64,000 nt of DNA from Ecdyonurus torrentis (Eukaryota > Arthropoda > Insecta > Ephemeroptera > Heptageniidae): NCBI GenBank assembly GCA_949318235.1, contig OX439132.1, forward strand, positions 25,390,102 to 25,454,101, in the 5' to 3' direction. The notes beneath the pieces were generated by a model that ran no database searches, was not told the DNA's origin, and saw only the letters and a list, made by a program, of their open reading frames with translations. Shown piece after piece: positions 1-12,544 of this stretch (positions within the stretch are counted from its first letter, which is position 1; each line of letters begins with the position of its first letter). The translations under genes and the position numbers were made by a program.

Positions 1-2857
1 AAAAAAGTCGTACTTTACAGTATTACTGTACTATATTACTGCAAAAATATGTAAGACAGTTTGCCATCAATGATTAGAAATATATATTTTATTTAAAAAA
101 AACTTTTGAAGAAATTTTCAATATATTATAAAGAATATTACATTTTGGCGGAATATTTTACTCACAACTCAAAAGTTGATGAAATTGATGTACACTCATT
201 CATACCACTCCACTGACTCAAATTTTGAACACTATACTAAATTTATGTCGTGTATCTGTTAATGGTAAAATGTTACCGTTAAAATATACTCTTGAAATTT
301 AGTATGTAGTATATACAAAAAATATAGTTTTATTGTTTTAAATTATGACTAGGCCAATAGAATTGTTGTAACAACAATTGTTACTATAGAACTGCCTTGG
401 TTAATAACATTTATTATTTATTACTATAGTTTTTTTTATTAATTATTTTTTAGTATTGTCTCTAAAGTTTTTGTTTATGAAATTGAATTGCTAGATGTTA
501 CATTTTTTTATTCTGTTTACATTGTTTTTCTACTTATACATTAAATAAAATAATAATTTGAAAGTAGTATTTTTATTGAAATAATATGACAATATTTTTA
601 TTTAAATTAAAATAAGACATCTACAGTATTGTTGTTGTCAAGATACTAGATATTATTATACTTCAAAGTTTTAATAATAAAAGTAAAATATGATTATATA
701 AACATCATATTTATTAGATTTTACAATTATTCTCAAGGTTTGTTATTATTTTCCATTGAATCTGTATATTTTACTTTTAAAATTTAATATTTGTGTACTT
801 CATGTCTGCATTGCAGCATATTATATGTAATGTAATATCTTTGATTTCTGTGAATTACATTAAGAAATATTTGCATTATGCAGAATACTTTAAAAAAAAT
901 TTAAATAGCTTTCAATTTCAAGATTGAATAAAATAATAAAGGTTAGAAATAGAGTACATTTATTATCATTTTTTTGTTAACTTTTTTTTTTTTTTTTTTT
1001 TTAACTTTTTTTTTTTTTTTTTTTTTTTTTACATAAAATAAGTTTAAAGAAATTGTTAATGTCTAATATTGGAATCTGTATTTTGTTATTATTTTTTGAA
1101 AAATACAATCATGCAAATGTATAAATACTTAAATACGTGTATGAAAATGAATAGAGTATAATAAGGAAATCGAGACTGGACTATATCACTATACTATATT
1201 ATGCTTGCTCAATTTTGCTGTCAAAATTTTTACTAGTAAACAAATGAAGCTCCATTGCAAAGTCTCTCTATCGCACAAAAAAATATTTCTACGAAGGAAA
1301 TGCTCGTTAAATGCAAAAATAACTAAATATAGGGAAAAAAGAACAAATTAAAAAAAAAAAAAAAAAAATGTTGTCCTCTTACAAACAAATTTAACGTGTC
1401 TTGAGGAAGTGCTTTGAAAAGCTGAAAAAATTGCAATACATCAGACAAATATAACAATGAATGCTCAGTTGTATTATTTTTCCAATTCAACTCCATTCTG
1501 GCTTTGCAAATTTTAAAAACAAAAAAATCATAAGGATCATTGAAAAAATATGTTGAAATTTTTTAATAATTTACATTAAATAACATATGGTTTTAAATAT
1601 TCAAGTTATGGTTTCCTTTAACAGTTTTTATAATAAAATAACATACACTTTAATTAGGCCATTCTTTTATATATTCATATAAAAAAATACAATTGAAAAT
1701 TGAAATGTGGTATAGTACTTAACATTTTACTTTACCGAGATGTAACAATACCTATAAAATAATATCACAAAAGTGTCTCTACATTTTATTCAATTGCAAA
1801 ATAAAAAGTATAAATTTAATATTTCATGTCATAACAGAATAATAATACAAAAGGTATTATAATATTATTCTTATATATATAAAAAAGTATATCAAAAGAA
1901 TTTTATATAACGTTTATATAATTAATTATTTATAACATAAAATTTAATGTAATATCTCATTAAATGACACGAAAAAGTGTCATTTTTATAATCTTTTTCA
2001 TCATAACATGTTTCTAAGTGATTAAGATATTATCTTCATCTTTTTTTATTGCTTTATATAATATATATTTTTTATTAATACTTTACAAAAAAAATGTTTT
2101 CATTAAAAAAAAATGTTAGGTATATTTCTATAAATAAAATATTAAATTCTCTTTGAAAAGAAAAACATTCAAAGGCTTTTTATACGCAGAACTTTTTTTT
2201 TTACGTAATACAAGCGTACTTAAATATCCAACAAGCAAATATTATCCTCATGTTGAAATGACTGCTTCAAAACTTTTTTTTAAATGTCAAAAAATTGGTA
2301 TATGAATTTGATCCCAAGAGTCATTAACTTTTGATTGATGTTGAATATCTTTAATTTAGTGGATATTAATTAGTATGAGAACAATGCTTGTAATTAGCTC
2401 TTCATGTTGAAAATATAAAATATAAAAAAGTCGTTTTTTATGTTTGGATTTAAGGTAATATTATAGTGTATTTGTTATAAGATTCTTTCCAAGTATTGTA
2501 CAAATTATAACATGAAAATATTAACTGCATATTATGCCTTGCATTATTTAACACGTCTGTAAATTTATATGTAATTAATGGCATTAACTGCTTGTACGTA
2601 CCAACATACTGTATAATTAGAAAATTTGCTATTCTTTTTCCATCCATGTTGGTATTGGTTTATAGTTTTAAAAATCTTAAAAATATAGTTACAATTTAAA
2701 TACACAAAAAGATGATATGAAGTCTAATATTCAAAACTTTTTTTTATTATTATTTTTTTTTATTTATTTACTTGCCATATTGACCTAAACTTATATAGAG
2801 TTTCAATAATAAATAAAATGTAAATTTTAACAGTAAAAATAGTTTTGTAATCACTAT
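1..2857. other. AT-rich DNA with no recognisable gene
   Basis: This stretch holds only AT-rich unique-looking sequence with frequent stops in all frames. It contains two long T runs near 981-1030 separated by a short AAC interruption, and an A run near 1351-1368. I see no tRNA, no open frame with protein-like composition and no paired inverted repeat. Confidence 0.7.
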
Positions 2858-3150
2858 ATAGACCGGTTGCACTCATATTAAAAAGCTGCCATTTTGTTGG
2901 TTAGGAATACACAGGCCAGCATAGAAAAAATGTCATTTTTATTTTTTCAACAGCAAACAAAGCTTCAAACCTCAATTTAAGCCTTATTTCTAGCTCCTAA
3001 TAAGCTAGAAGAATTTTAAAAAAATGCTTACAGTAAAAATATACTTATATTTTGCGACAAATGAGAGAAAATGGCGTTTCCCCTATGCTGGACAATGCAT
3101 TAGGCACCACAAACATGATGTCAAAGCGCAAGGGTGTGAAAGGGGTCTAC
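2858..3150 (+). mobile_element. Family A MITE-like element, copy 1
   Basis: This segment of about 293 bp aligns along its whole length with 48012-48307. Shared blocks include the start ATAGACCGGTTGCACTCAT, an AGGCCAGCATAG block, a TTATTTCTAGCTCCTAATAA block and the end AAGCGCAAGG.TGTGAAAGGGGTCTA. The ends form short imperfect terminal inverted repeats: ATAGACCGGTTGCAC on the left against ATAGACCCCTTTCAC on the reverse strand of the right, 12 of 15 matching. Both copies sit in TA-rich DNA, so a TA target duplication is possible but cannot be proved. There is no coding capacity, so it is a non-autonomous DNA transposon by inference. Confidence 0.6.
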
Positions 3151-3213
3151 ATGTACAGTATATACCTAACGGTATTTTAACCAAATAAAGGAACTGAAAT
3201 GAATGCATCAATG

Positions 3214-3215
3214 AA

Positions 3216-3270
<55 letters not shown>
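3214..3270. repeat. (AAAT)n microsatellite
   Basis: This is an uninterrupted AAAT tetranucleotide repeat of about 14 units, followed directly by a short (AAAC)n run to about 3285. Read on the minus strand it yields a Leu-Phe-Ile-Tyr-rich open frame that is a repeat artefact. Confidence 0.95.
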
Positions 3271-3286
3271 GCAAACAAACAAACAA

Positions 3287-6194
3287 TCATTTCTTACAAT
3301 AACAAATTAGTCAAATTACTTAAACTACATTATGACGACAATTCAGTTAACTCGTTGACTTCTATATAAATATTTATGACGCACGGAGATATTTTATTTA
3401 TAACATGAAATTGTTAGAAAACATCATTAAATAATTAAATTAATTATACTTATATGTATATGTCTATAATGCAAGTAATTATCACTCTTGTAGCGTGCAA
3501 TAGTATATAATACGTTCTTTTTCGTACCAGTCTCGTCTCCTACTTTTTTTGTTAACTTCAAAACAACATCACAAAAACAAAAAAAAAATATATATTTAAT
3601 TGTAAAAGTTAAGTCTATCATTAAAATGTAATTTTTATTTCTAAATAAAATCCATTTAAATGTCAAAACAAATATATTTAATATTTTCTCTCTCCCCACT
3701 TTATATAAAAATCTCCTCATTGTTTCATTAAGTCATTAAATGTTAATTTCAAAACACCCTTCTCTAAATTTATAAAGTTAGTAAGCTTATTATTATTTTT
3801 GTGTTTTAATAATTTATTTTAAATGATACATCAGTCATGTTTAAAAATTTATTCATATATATAATATCGATGCTGTTTCGGTACTTTGGCCAATGTCATT
3901 TTTTTATTTCACGTAATAACTAGACTACATTTTCTAGAAGGGTTGAAATTCTTATTTAATTATACAGGTAAGAAACCTACTTGAAAATAAACTAAACGTA
4001 CCATGTACTAACAAATATTTGTAATCTTGTCAAAATACCGCAACAGTAACGATATTTTAATATTATATTATAAACTAATTGCTCAGAAAATAATACAAAT
4101 TATATTTAAATAAAATCATATTTAATAAGCTTATTTATTTATAAACATGCGTGAGGGAGGATTATAATTACATGTCCTTATATACCTTTTTTTTACAATA
4201 ATATAATACAAATTAAAGATTTTATCCGGGATGTTTATAATTATTTTTAAATGAATAATTTTATTTTATATAATATTTACATATATGAACATACGATATT
4301 ATATACATTTGTTTTGTTTTAATTTTGCGTTGATACAATCTCAGTCAAAGTGTAATTATTTACTAAAACATATTCTGACATCATTTTTGTTTGTTTGTTT
4401 GTTTGGTCATTTATGTAAACTTGAACTAGAGCTGGAACAAACGTATATATGAACCAAAAAATATCAATCTTCAAAAACATTAAAAAGTATTAACATCTTT
4501 AAAATTGTAAATATGTATATCTACATTTATTTATTTAGTTTATTCTTTGATGATTAAATTTTGAAGGAAATATGATTAAATAAAAAAAAAAAAATAAAAA
4601 AAAAATGATACAATCTTTTGAATAGACTTGATTGAAGAATCTTTGAAATATTTTCAAAGTCTAATATTTTTCTTTCATGATCTAATACAACATACATCAG
4701 GGGCTAAATTGAATTAAATGAAACCAGATTAAATAAAATAATATACTATACGAGAAAAACCGTATATTTTATAAATTTAACTGGAATGTTTATAAGTATC
4801 TTTTTACTATATTTATTAATTTCGCTTGAAAACCCTTGATTATGACCATTCATTTCATTTAAAATTATTTCTGTGTGTTGAAATCGAGTGCCGCTACTTA
4901 AACCTTCATCTAATTGCCTTTGCTTTTGGAAATTCTCTACTAAAAAGCTTCTATATATTACAATTTGAAATGATTTCTCATATTTTGATATAAGATATAA
5001 GATCTTGTATTTTGTAACATTTTAAGTTTAAGTATATCTTTTCAAAACATCTAGTATGATTTTCGTAACTTCTTTTTATTATTTAGTTATTTTGTCATAT
5101 TTTTTATATAAATTTTTAAGAATATATTAAGCTTTATATTTTAAGTTTAAAAAAAAAAATGATATTTGTTAACTTGTTACCCTTTGGTCCCAAAAATGTG
5201 CAATTATATCTAAGTAGCATTTAGCGATCGATACATTTTTCTCACAAAAACTGAGTTTACAAAAGCCATAAGTTAAAAAGAGTGTTTATCATTTTTTCTT
5301 TTAAATATTTAAAAATAATCATAAATCAATATGCAAACAATTCACCACATTTGTTTTTAAATAATTAGAATTTAATAAAATGTGAGATTATATCTATCAT
5401 AAATTTTATCGGACAAAATTAATTATGTAAAAAAAAAGTGATAATAATAAAGCTTTTATTATTATTTAAAACAAAAAAAGATTATACCCCCCCCCCCTTT
5501 TTTTTTTCTTCCCTGCAATAAAATAAAATTATAAGGTTTCAACTTTTCTCCTCATTTCTCCTCATAATTTTCCATATATTTAAAACCTCTACTAAATTAA
5601 AGTTCTGTCTGAAATATTCTTTTGACAAGCACAAACTTGACAGTTTGAAATGAGGAGGTCACTTTTTGTATAAAATGTATATAATAAGTAAGGGTTGCTA
5701 GGTAAGGTTTATTAACATCGATTTTTTTTTCTCTTCTGTATAGAATTATACAGTTTTCAACATGCATATAAAGAGATAAAAAAAAAATATTACGTGAAGT
5801 ATGAAATGTTATCTATATCTTTGTAAAGCAAAGGTAACTCAAAGAGTTTTGATTAACTGAGGTAAAATTCTATTTAGAATATGTTTTCCACAGTCAATTG
5901 AAGAGATGTTATCGTATGCTTTATTTTTCTTTATATAAGGTATCTTTTTCTTAATTTTTCACTTTTAATTGATGCTCTAAAGATTAAGTTTATGATAAAA
6001 GTACATTTAATTCAAAGTTTCAGGTCAAAAAGTGAAAATGTTTTCTTCTAAGCTATCAGTATGCAATCAGAGATGCATCAGTTTTATTTATTTAATGACA
6101 GCATTTTATATAAAAAATATATTTGTTTATTACTGAAGTCAGACAAGTAGCCTTCTATATATATAACAGGTCGTTATGCAAACTACACATAAGC
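3287..6194. other. AT-rich DNA with no recognisable gene
   Basis: The interval is AT-rich with short homopolymers, including a run of about 10 C residues followed by T residues near 5487-5508. The minus-strand open frame at 3427-3720 has Lys/Ile/Phe/Asn-rich composition typical of AT-rich noise. I see no repeat pair or RNA gene. Confidence 0.65.
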
Positions 6195-6330
6195 TTGTTC
6201 TGTAAAGTATAGTGAATCTCATTTACAGTGATTGGCTAACCAAAAAAATAAGACACATTCATTGTTTGATGTTGCTTTTTTGGGCAGCCAATCATTGTTA
6301 ATGAGCCTCATTATACTTTACATAACAAAC
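6195..6330. mobile_element. Short foldback element with inverted CCAAT motifs
   Basis: Two arms of about 45 bp (6195-6240 and 6285-6330) are imperfect inverted repeats around a 44-bp loop. The left arm reads TGTAAAGTATAGTGA and ends GTGATTGGCTAA; the right arm begins GCAGCCAATCATTG and ends TATACTTTACATAACA. The inner ends carry ATTGGCT/AGCCAAT. It looks like a small snapback MITE. The segment at 26280-26420 has similar pieces and may be a decayed relative. Confidence 0.5.
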
Positions 6331-6624
6331 TAACATATAAAATACTATGATGTTCATGAATGAATCAGAGAATACAATACTCCTAGATACTCCTTTATCG
6401 CTGTTAATCTGTTTACTACTTTTGGTAATTATCTTAACGTAAGTCATTCGAATCCTTGATCGAGTCACGGCGTTTTTCGTGAGTGCAAATGACTCTTAAT
6501 TTTATGATTAATGTATTTTGTTTGAATTATTGTTAGTCTTAATTGCCTTAGTAACTTTTTTTTTCCTAAATTGATGATTTATTTACAAAAACATTGCGCA
6601 AAAAATTCCGTCTAATTTAAATTT

Positions 6625-6628
<4 letters not shown>

Positions 6629-6655
<27 letters not shown>
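6629..6655. repeat. Poly(T) tract
   Basis: This is a run of about 27 T residues. It could be the reverse-strand tail of an old retroposon, but I see no recognisable body next to it. Confidence 0.85.
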
Positions 6656-6658
<3 letters not shown>

Positions 6659-6949
6659 GGAAATGAAAGAGATTTATTTTTTAGGCAAAGGTAAATTTAC
6701 AGAAGGCAATAATTGTATCAATATAACAAAATATTAAAATATACAAATATTTTTTTTTCATAATTCAAATAGATATTGAATAGAACGTAAATTGTGAAAA
6801 TGTCAAGGAAAACGATAGATAAATTTGTATTACATAAATTGTATAAAAACAGTATAACGAGCATGTAAATGTTTTTTTTTTTTTCTGTAAAATATATACC
6901 ACTAATTTTATCTTTTATTATTGCGGATACATAACTAAAATTCATTCTA

Positions 6950-7201
6950 TTCAAATTCTCTTTTGGAGTCAAGAGGAAATACACACAGAAAACAAGTGAG
7001 ATAGAAGTTTTGTTCGTTTTTTATGCCGCAAGCAGCGTGAAACATCGAAGTTTGAGAGTTCACGGCAATGCTCGATACTCTAGACAAAACGAGTACCATC
7101 ATGCAAGTTGTTATACTTGGAGCTATATACTCCACGATAATCCACCATTCATACATGCATACGTAATTTATACTGCCAGGAAAATAATTTCTATGTCATA
7201 A
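6950..7201. other. Locally GC-richer unique segment, unknown
   Basis: This stretch is more GC-rich than its surroundings and is open on both strands: about 63 codons on plus (7010-7201) and 69 on minus (6947-7156). Neither translation matches a family I recognise. The minus frame gives a hydrophobic segment beginning MYEWWIIVEYIAPSITTC. It could be an exon fragment, an old retroelement piece or chance. Confidence 0.25.
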
Positions 7202-7202
7202 A

Positions 7203-7292
7203 GCATAATTGTTTCTATTTTAGAATAACAGGATATTTGTTTATTTTAATAGCTGTTATGCTTTATAACATAGTTAGAATAGAAATTATGCA
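7203..7292. repeat. Imperfect hairpin
   Basis: GCATAATTGTTTCTATTTTAG near 7203 pairs with TTAGAATAGAAATTATGC near 7273-7292. It is a small inverted repeat of AT-rich sequence with no second copy seen, so its significance is uncertain. Confidence 0.4.
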
Positions 7293-7457
7293 ATTATGAA
7301 TAAATATTGCTGAAATGAAGATTTTGCATAATCATCATGCATTTTTGTCTTTTTACTTTGGTGCAGAAAAATTATTACTCCGTTATGCTAAAAGTATGAA
7401 CTGAATTGAAAGTGGTGTGTTCTGCACAAGATTTTAGCGAGCATCAGAAACGAACAT

Positions 7458-7574
<117 letters not shown>

Positions 7575-7599
7575 TTTATATAATAAACCACCCTATATA

Positions 7600-8487
7600 C
7601 AACCTTTGCCTAGGTATATTAATATATATAGAAATAATTATACGTATTAAATTCTAAACATTATATCTCTTTTATATATGAATAAAGGTATGATGATGAA
7701 TACAATTTAATACATAAAAGAAAGGATAATATTATATACCACACATTTCATATTATATAACTATTTTCTCTTTGTATATATATATGAACGATTAGTTGTA
7801 TAAACCCCCCAAGTAAATATAGACGCACACCTCTTTCTCTCTCTCTGATTACGTGTAGTAGTATACAGTACATATAGGCTATTATTTATTAGTGCTATCT
7901 CTTTGAGTTTATTGACATCATAAATCTCGCTTTAGCTCTAGACAAAGATTAATTTTCTCTCACAACGGGTCGCCTTCTCTTTCTCCAACGCCACTTCTCT
8001 TTCTCTACATGTTATAGAACACAAGAATAAAAAAAAAGGTATTGGATAAAATAAATAATGTCAAGTATCATACTTTTTGTAACTACAATAAATTCATCAT
8101 ACATATAAAGTTATTGTTTTTATTTTATATATATGTATATATTTTTATTATTTATTGTTCAACGTGACACTTGTAGCTTGTAAAATGTGTTACTAGGATA
8201 ATAAAATAATATTTTTATGACAAAGATTCAGTGATTTTTTAAAATTATAAGCAAATAATAATAAAACTAGAAAAAAAAATCTTTTCAAAATATTATTACT
8301 CGTTTTGTATAAGATATTCATTTCAGCAAGATGAAGTTATTATATGATTCTTTTTCATGAAATACGTATTTCGAGGATCAGACAATAAAAACAACAGTTT
8401 AATTAGATGTAAAAGTATTGTTTTTATCATTTAATATGTAATTAAATTTATATATCTTTAATTCATTAATATATAGTTTACCAATTC
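7600..8487. other. AT-rich DNA with no recognisable gene
   Basis: This is AT-rich sequence with short CT-rich patches at 7830-7850 and 7970-8010. No open frame, RNA gene or repeat copy is evident. Confidence 0.6.
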
Positions 8488-8824
8488 AAAGGAATAGACC
8501 ACAGAAAAACATAAGCGTTTATATCACAAAACACTTGATGGGATTTACATAAATAACATTAGTTTGTCTCAAAACCCAACAGTAGCCCCGTAGCAGTGAT
8601 CAGAGAATTTGATTTATGCAACCCGCACAACATTTTCATACTAGTTTTTGTATGTTTGACGTCATAAACATGAATTTTCACGCAAATTGCATAATTTACA
8701 GTTTTTTCAGGCTCTTTCGTGGGCCTACATTAACATTCTAGTAAAAATTGTCATTAGTTTTGAAGATTTTATTTCTTGTTTATTCATTAAAAAGCACAAG
8801 TAATTTTCTCTGGTCTATTCCTTT
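8488..8824 (+). mobile_element. Family B MITE, copy 1
   Basis: This is a complete copy of a 340-350 bp element found five times in the window. It starts AAAGGAATAGACCACAG and ends CTGGTCTATTCCTTT, giving inverted termini of about 15 bp. Shared internal blocks are GTTTGTCTCAAAACCCAAC, GTAGCAGTGATCAGA, ATGCAACCCGCACAACATT and the central TGACGTCA palindrome at 8657-8664. It has no coding capacity. Inverted termini, fixed length and dispersed copies in both orientations indicate a non-autonomous DNA transposon; the superfamily is unassigned. Confidence 0.8.
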
Positions 8825-9116
8825 AATACCTATGTCGCATTATATTAAAAAAAAATACAACACGAGTTTCGTATTAACATTATTAATAATAGTAATAAAC
8901 TTCAAAACCAGAAACATACTCAATTTTTAATCCATAAGGCAAAAATAAATACCCTTAAATTGTCATAACAAATAAAATAAATTAATTAATGTTAAAAATA
9001 AGGGAAGCGAATAAAAATAATTAATTGGATTTATAGAGGAAATTCATTGAAGTGAGAACGATTATTACGTGATTTCAAGTTGACAAATGACGTGATTGTT
9101 CATGACTTAATTAATC

Positions 9117-9186
9117 GTGCATTCACAGTCTGTTGATTTCATTCGCGTACTTACAACACAGCTTTTTTTTTTTTTTTTTTTTTTTA
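9117..9186. repeat. Poly(T) tract region
   Basis: A run of about 23 T residues lies near 9163-9185. Open frames of 74-90 codons crossing it and the adjacent TA repeat are artefacts of simple sequence. Confidence 0.8.
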
Positions 9187-9254
9187 ATTCACGACAAACT
9201 AATGGACTTGTATTGTTGTCTCTCTCTATACTCATGCCAATCACATTTCACATT

Positions 9255-9257
<3 letters not shown>

Positions 9258-9338
<81 letters not shown>
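9258..9338. repeat. (TA)n microsatellite
   Basis: This is an uninterrupted TA repeat of about 40 units. Confidence 0.97.
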
Positions 9339-9340
<2 letters not shown>

Positions 9341-9448
9341 AATGCAATAATAGTCTAGGCTGCTCTATTAAATTGAAATTATTGAAGTTATTAAATTATA
9401 TTTAGGTTTGAAAGTTACATAATATATTATATTGTATATATAACTAAC

Positions 9449-9726
9449 AAAAAATGGGTGCATCACTTCAGTTACGAATCCTAACTTATTGGAGATAAAC
9501 ACTTATGATTTATTATGAGCAGCTAAAATAATGCATTTTAGCAAGTTATTAAAAATAGCTATTTTAATGTGCTTTAAGTTGCTTTCAGCTATTTTCGGCT
9601 ATTTTAAGTTAAATTAGCTATTGTTAATAATTTGCTAAAAGGCATTATTTTAGCTGCTTTTAATAACTCATAAGTATTTATCTCAAATAAGTTATGATTT
9701 GTAACTGAAGTAATGCACTTTTTTTT
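9449..9726. mobile_element. Family E snapback element, copy 1
   Basis: Nearly the whole segment is one long inverted repeat. The left arm contains GCATCACTTCAGTTACGAATC, GAGATAAACACTTATGA, GAGCAGCTAAAATAATGCAT and TTTTAGCAAGTTATTAA; the right arm repeats these in reverse complement and ends GTAACTGAAGTAATGCACTT. The centre is rich in repeated AGCTATTTT motifs. A second copy lies at 40744-41071. It is a foldback or snapback MITE by structure, with no coding capacity. Confidence 0.75.
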
Positions 9727-9792
9727 ATTGATAATGAAAATATGAATCATTTCTTTAATTATGATTGGAGTTGCTTTGTTCTAAATAAAGTA

Positions 9793-9795
<3 letters not shown>

Positions 9796-9825
<30 letters not shown>
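9796..9825. repeat. (TA)n microsatellite
   Basis: This is a short TA repeat of about 15 units, 70 bp downstream of the family E copy. Confidence 0.9.
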
Positions 9826-9828
<3 letters not shown>

Positions 9829-10421
9829 TTAATTACTAACAACTGCTATTTTAAATTAATAACTACTTACATAATGGTGTGGGCTGATGGGTAAAAGTCT
9901 TAAAATACTGAAGTATACAAGTAAGTTGGAAATCATTCAATAGCTATATTTTGAGTTAGTTAATGGTACAAAATGCCCTTGGGCTGTAACTTGGCACTTA
10001 AACGTATACAAAAACAAATAATAAATATAATACGGTCCATTTTACACACTTTGAACACTAGAAACAAGCTCTATTAATCAAACTTAAATTGAAAAATAAA
10101 CAATATCTTGTATCCTATTACTAAAGCATAAGATGTTAGAAATTTGAAAATGCTTTTAAATTTATTTTTTTTAAACAGATTTTATAATCTTTGCTAGTTC
10201 ATTATTGCTCCATATTTATGTTCTTGGTAGTTATATTATACTGTTTTTTGTTTTAATTATTATTCAGTTCATGCCATAGAAAATCATATTTAAAAAAAAT
10301 ACTCACACTCTTAATTGAAAGGTGTACTAAAGAAGATTCTATTCCAATTTTTTAAGATGTCTTGGTAATTGCTTAAGATGTATTACATTTTTAATGTGTT
10401 TTATTATAATTTTTACGAAAA

Positions 10422-10424
<3 letters not shown>

Positions 10425-10453
<29 letters not shown>
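10425..10453. repeat. (GA)n microsatellite
   Basis: This is a GA repeat of about 14 units. Confidence 0.92.
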
Positions 10454-10709
10454 CGTACACCATTAAAAATAATTAATTTTAAAGAAGTTGCAGAAGAAAA
10501 ACAAAAATTATGGAATGTCTTAGTATTTTAGAGCAATTTTAAAATTATATTTAAGTGTAAATACATTTAATTAAAATATATATATAAAAAAAGCTTTCAT
10601 TTAAGATATTAGCTCTCTCGTCCCTTTCTTATGATTACCCATTTCATTTCACTGTATATATATAAAAAAAAAAATGCCAACAGGCTGTCCATTAAATTAG
10701 AGTGTCTAA

Positions 10710-10906
10710 TTTTGGAATGGTTTGCGAGTTCCAGAGGGAAATTTAAGAAGACATTGTAGATTAGCCACCGTTGCCATAGCAACGACGCACTGTTGTTTTC
10801 TCATTGTTGAATATGGCGCCACATGGCTCCCAAGGGCGCCACTCCTTCTTTACTTTCACACCCGAAACCACAATTTGATTGAGAGTCTTAAAAGTCCTAA
10901 AACACA
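10710..10906 (+). other. GC-rich island, candidate exon or promoter
   Basis: This 200-bp stretch stands out as GC-richer than its flanks. One plus frame is open from 10710 to the TAA at 10908-10910, and that stop falls within a perfect donor-like GTAAGT at 10907-10912. The frame would therefore be open to the end of an exon ending at 10906. The translation (around RVPEGNLRRHCRLATVAIATT) matches no family I recognise. Another frame begins ATGGCTCCCAAGGGC near 10823 and encodes 19 residues before a stop. The island also holds an X-box and two GGCGCC palindromes. It could be a 5' exon or promoter of a real gene, or an old repeat fragment. Confidence 0.25.
10770..10783. promoter_or_regulatory. 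RFX-type X-box, GTTGCCATAGCAAC
   Basis: GTTGCCATAGCAAC fits the RFX consensus GTNRCC-N(0-3)-RGYAAC in both half-sites. X-boxes of this form mark promoters of ciliary genes in animals, so this one may belong to a nearby promoter. No gene can be assigned. A chance occurrence of both half-sites in such AT-rich DNA is unlikely but possible. Confidence 0.5.
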
Positions 10907-10912
10907 GTAAGT

Positions 10913-11590
10913 CAAATAAGAAACAATCCTATATCAAAAAAATATTAAAAAAAAAAAAAAAAAAAAAAAAACGGAACTTACTTTTAAAAATCAATGTTTC
11001 CCCTTTTTAAACTTAATAGAATAATAAGTAATCTAATATTTTTAATTCATAATAAAACTAGGTATATATTTCCGGTTATAAAAGAATATTATTTCCGTTT
11101 TAATTCATACAATTCTAATATTGATTCAAGTTTATATTTCATTTTATTTCCTATCATAAAACTATACTACTTCTTGCTTTTTACACCCAACTTTGAAAAA
11201 CGAAAAAGGTCTTTATATAGTTTATAGTTTAGATTCTAAGTTTTGTTTTGAGAAAATACTTAAAATAATAATAGGGGGATAAATGAAGAGGGGGATTTAA
11301 ACCCTTTTAACATTTATAACTTTTGAATATAACATAAAAAACTTCAATATCATAATAATATTAATTTAATTTGTTTTTACAAGTAAAACTTAATTATATG
11401 TTAAATAAAGTTGATAAAGAACAATGCTGTATAATAATAAAAATAATAATAATATAAAAAAAATGATGAAAAACAATTTTCATGGCTAAAAATTTATTAT
11501 ATTTTTTTATTGAGATTTTAAAAGGACATTTTAAACGTGTATTGTTTTAAGTTGTGCAATTTTTTATTTCAATTTATTTTTTACATTTAT

Positions 11591-11593
<3 letters not shown>
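10913..11593. other. AT-rich DNA with no recognisable gene
   Basis: An A run of about 25 lies near 10947-10970. The open frame at 10994-11227 is Phe/Tyr/Ile/Asn/Lys-rich with no recognisable motif, and I treat it as noise. Confidence 0.6.

Positions 11594-11666
<73 letters not shown>
11594..11666. repeat. (TA)n microsatellite
   Basis: This is a TA repeat of about 36 units. A second TA tract follows less than 100 bp downstream. Confidence 0.96.
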
Positions 11667-11670
<4 letters not shown>

Positions 11671-11755
11671 AAATTTACTATAAAGTAAATTGAACTGCTT
11701 TTATTTCAATTATTTTTACTGTACTGGACGTTCAAAGGAACTTTACTCAATTTCA

Positions 11756-11759
<4 letters not shown>

Positions 11760-11802
<43 letters not shown>
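11760..11802. repeat. (TA)n microsatellite
   Basis: This is a TA repeat of about 21 units. Confidence 0.95.
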
Positions 11803-11808
<6 letters not shown>

Positions 11809-12409
11809 AAAATTATGTTCCATGTCACTTCAGCAATAGTATTTCTAGAATTGTTGATATCATTTCCTTTAAAGCATTTTATGTAAAATATTGGATTCGA
11901 AGAGAATAACTTATGAGGAAGTAAAATGTAATGTTACATTGAGATGATTTAATATTACAAAAAAATATTGCAAAAGTAAAAGATAAAATATATTAATGCA
12001 TCATGCAAGTAATGCAAAAATTTCTGAAGTGTAAAAATATGATTTATATTATTACATAATTTATAGAAGAGAAAATTTAAAATTCATTATAAGGAAATAA
12101 TATTTAAATTTATATTGTATAGGAAATCGTGTATAAGCATATTATACGTTTTACAGTATAATTTCAGTTACAATTTATATTCAATTTTGAAAAGAGTTAA
12201 AGACGGAGAAAAGGGCAATAAAAGGTCAAAAATTCTATAAATGATGTCTCCTTACAGTTCTTATTATTAGTTATTTTAATTCATAGGTAATTTTACTTAC
12301 TCCAATAAGAAGTTATAGCATTCAGTATACGTTTGATAAAACAAAGAATCGGAAACTGTGTGCTTTTGTTAGAAATACATACTGACCGTTTATTTTTACT
12401 CAAAAAGCC

Positions 12410-12544
12410 GGAAAAGGAAGTGCCGGAAGAGGAAACCACGTGACGGTAAAAGTGGTAGAAAAGTTGGTGCCAGCAGCAAGCTAGATCTGAGCCACTTCCC
12501 ACTTTAAGATCACGTGGTTTTCTTTTTTGGCACTTTCTTTTCCT
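12410..12544. mobile_element. Family F foldback element
   Basis: Arms at 12410-12454 and 12501-12544 are inverted repeats of about 45 bp. The left arm contains GAAAAGGAAGTGCC and AACCACGTGACG; the right arm, reverse-complemented, contains GAAAAGAAAGTGCC and AACCACGTGATC. Each arm carries a CACGTG E-box. The spacer of about 46 bp is unrelated. The minus frame at 12293-12502 runs through this structure and is not convincing. Only one copy was seen, so a hairpin of other origin is possible. Confidence 0.5.

Noticed and set aside
3214..3285. CRISPR-like or satellite array
   Set aside because: It is a plain AAAT/AAAC microsatellite without spacers. No CRISPR array is present in the window.
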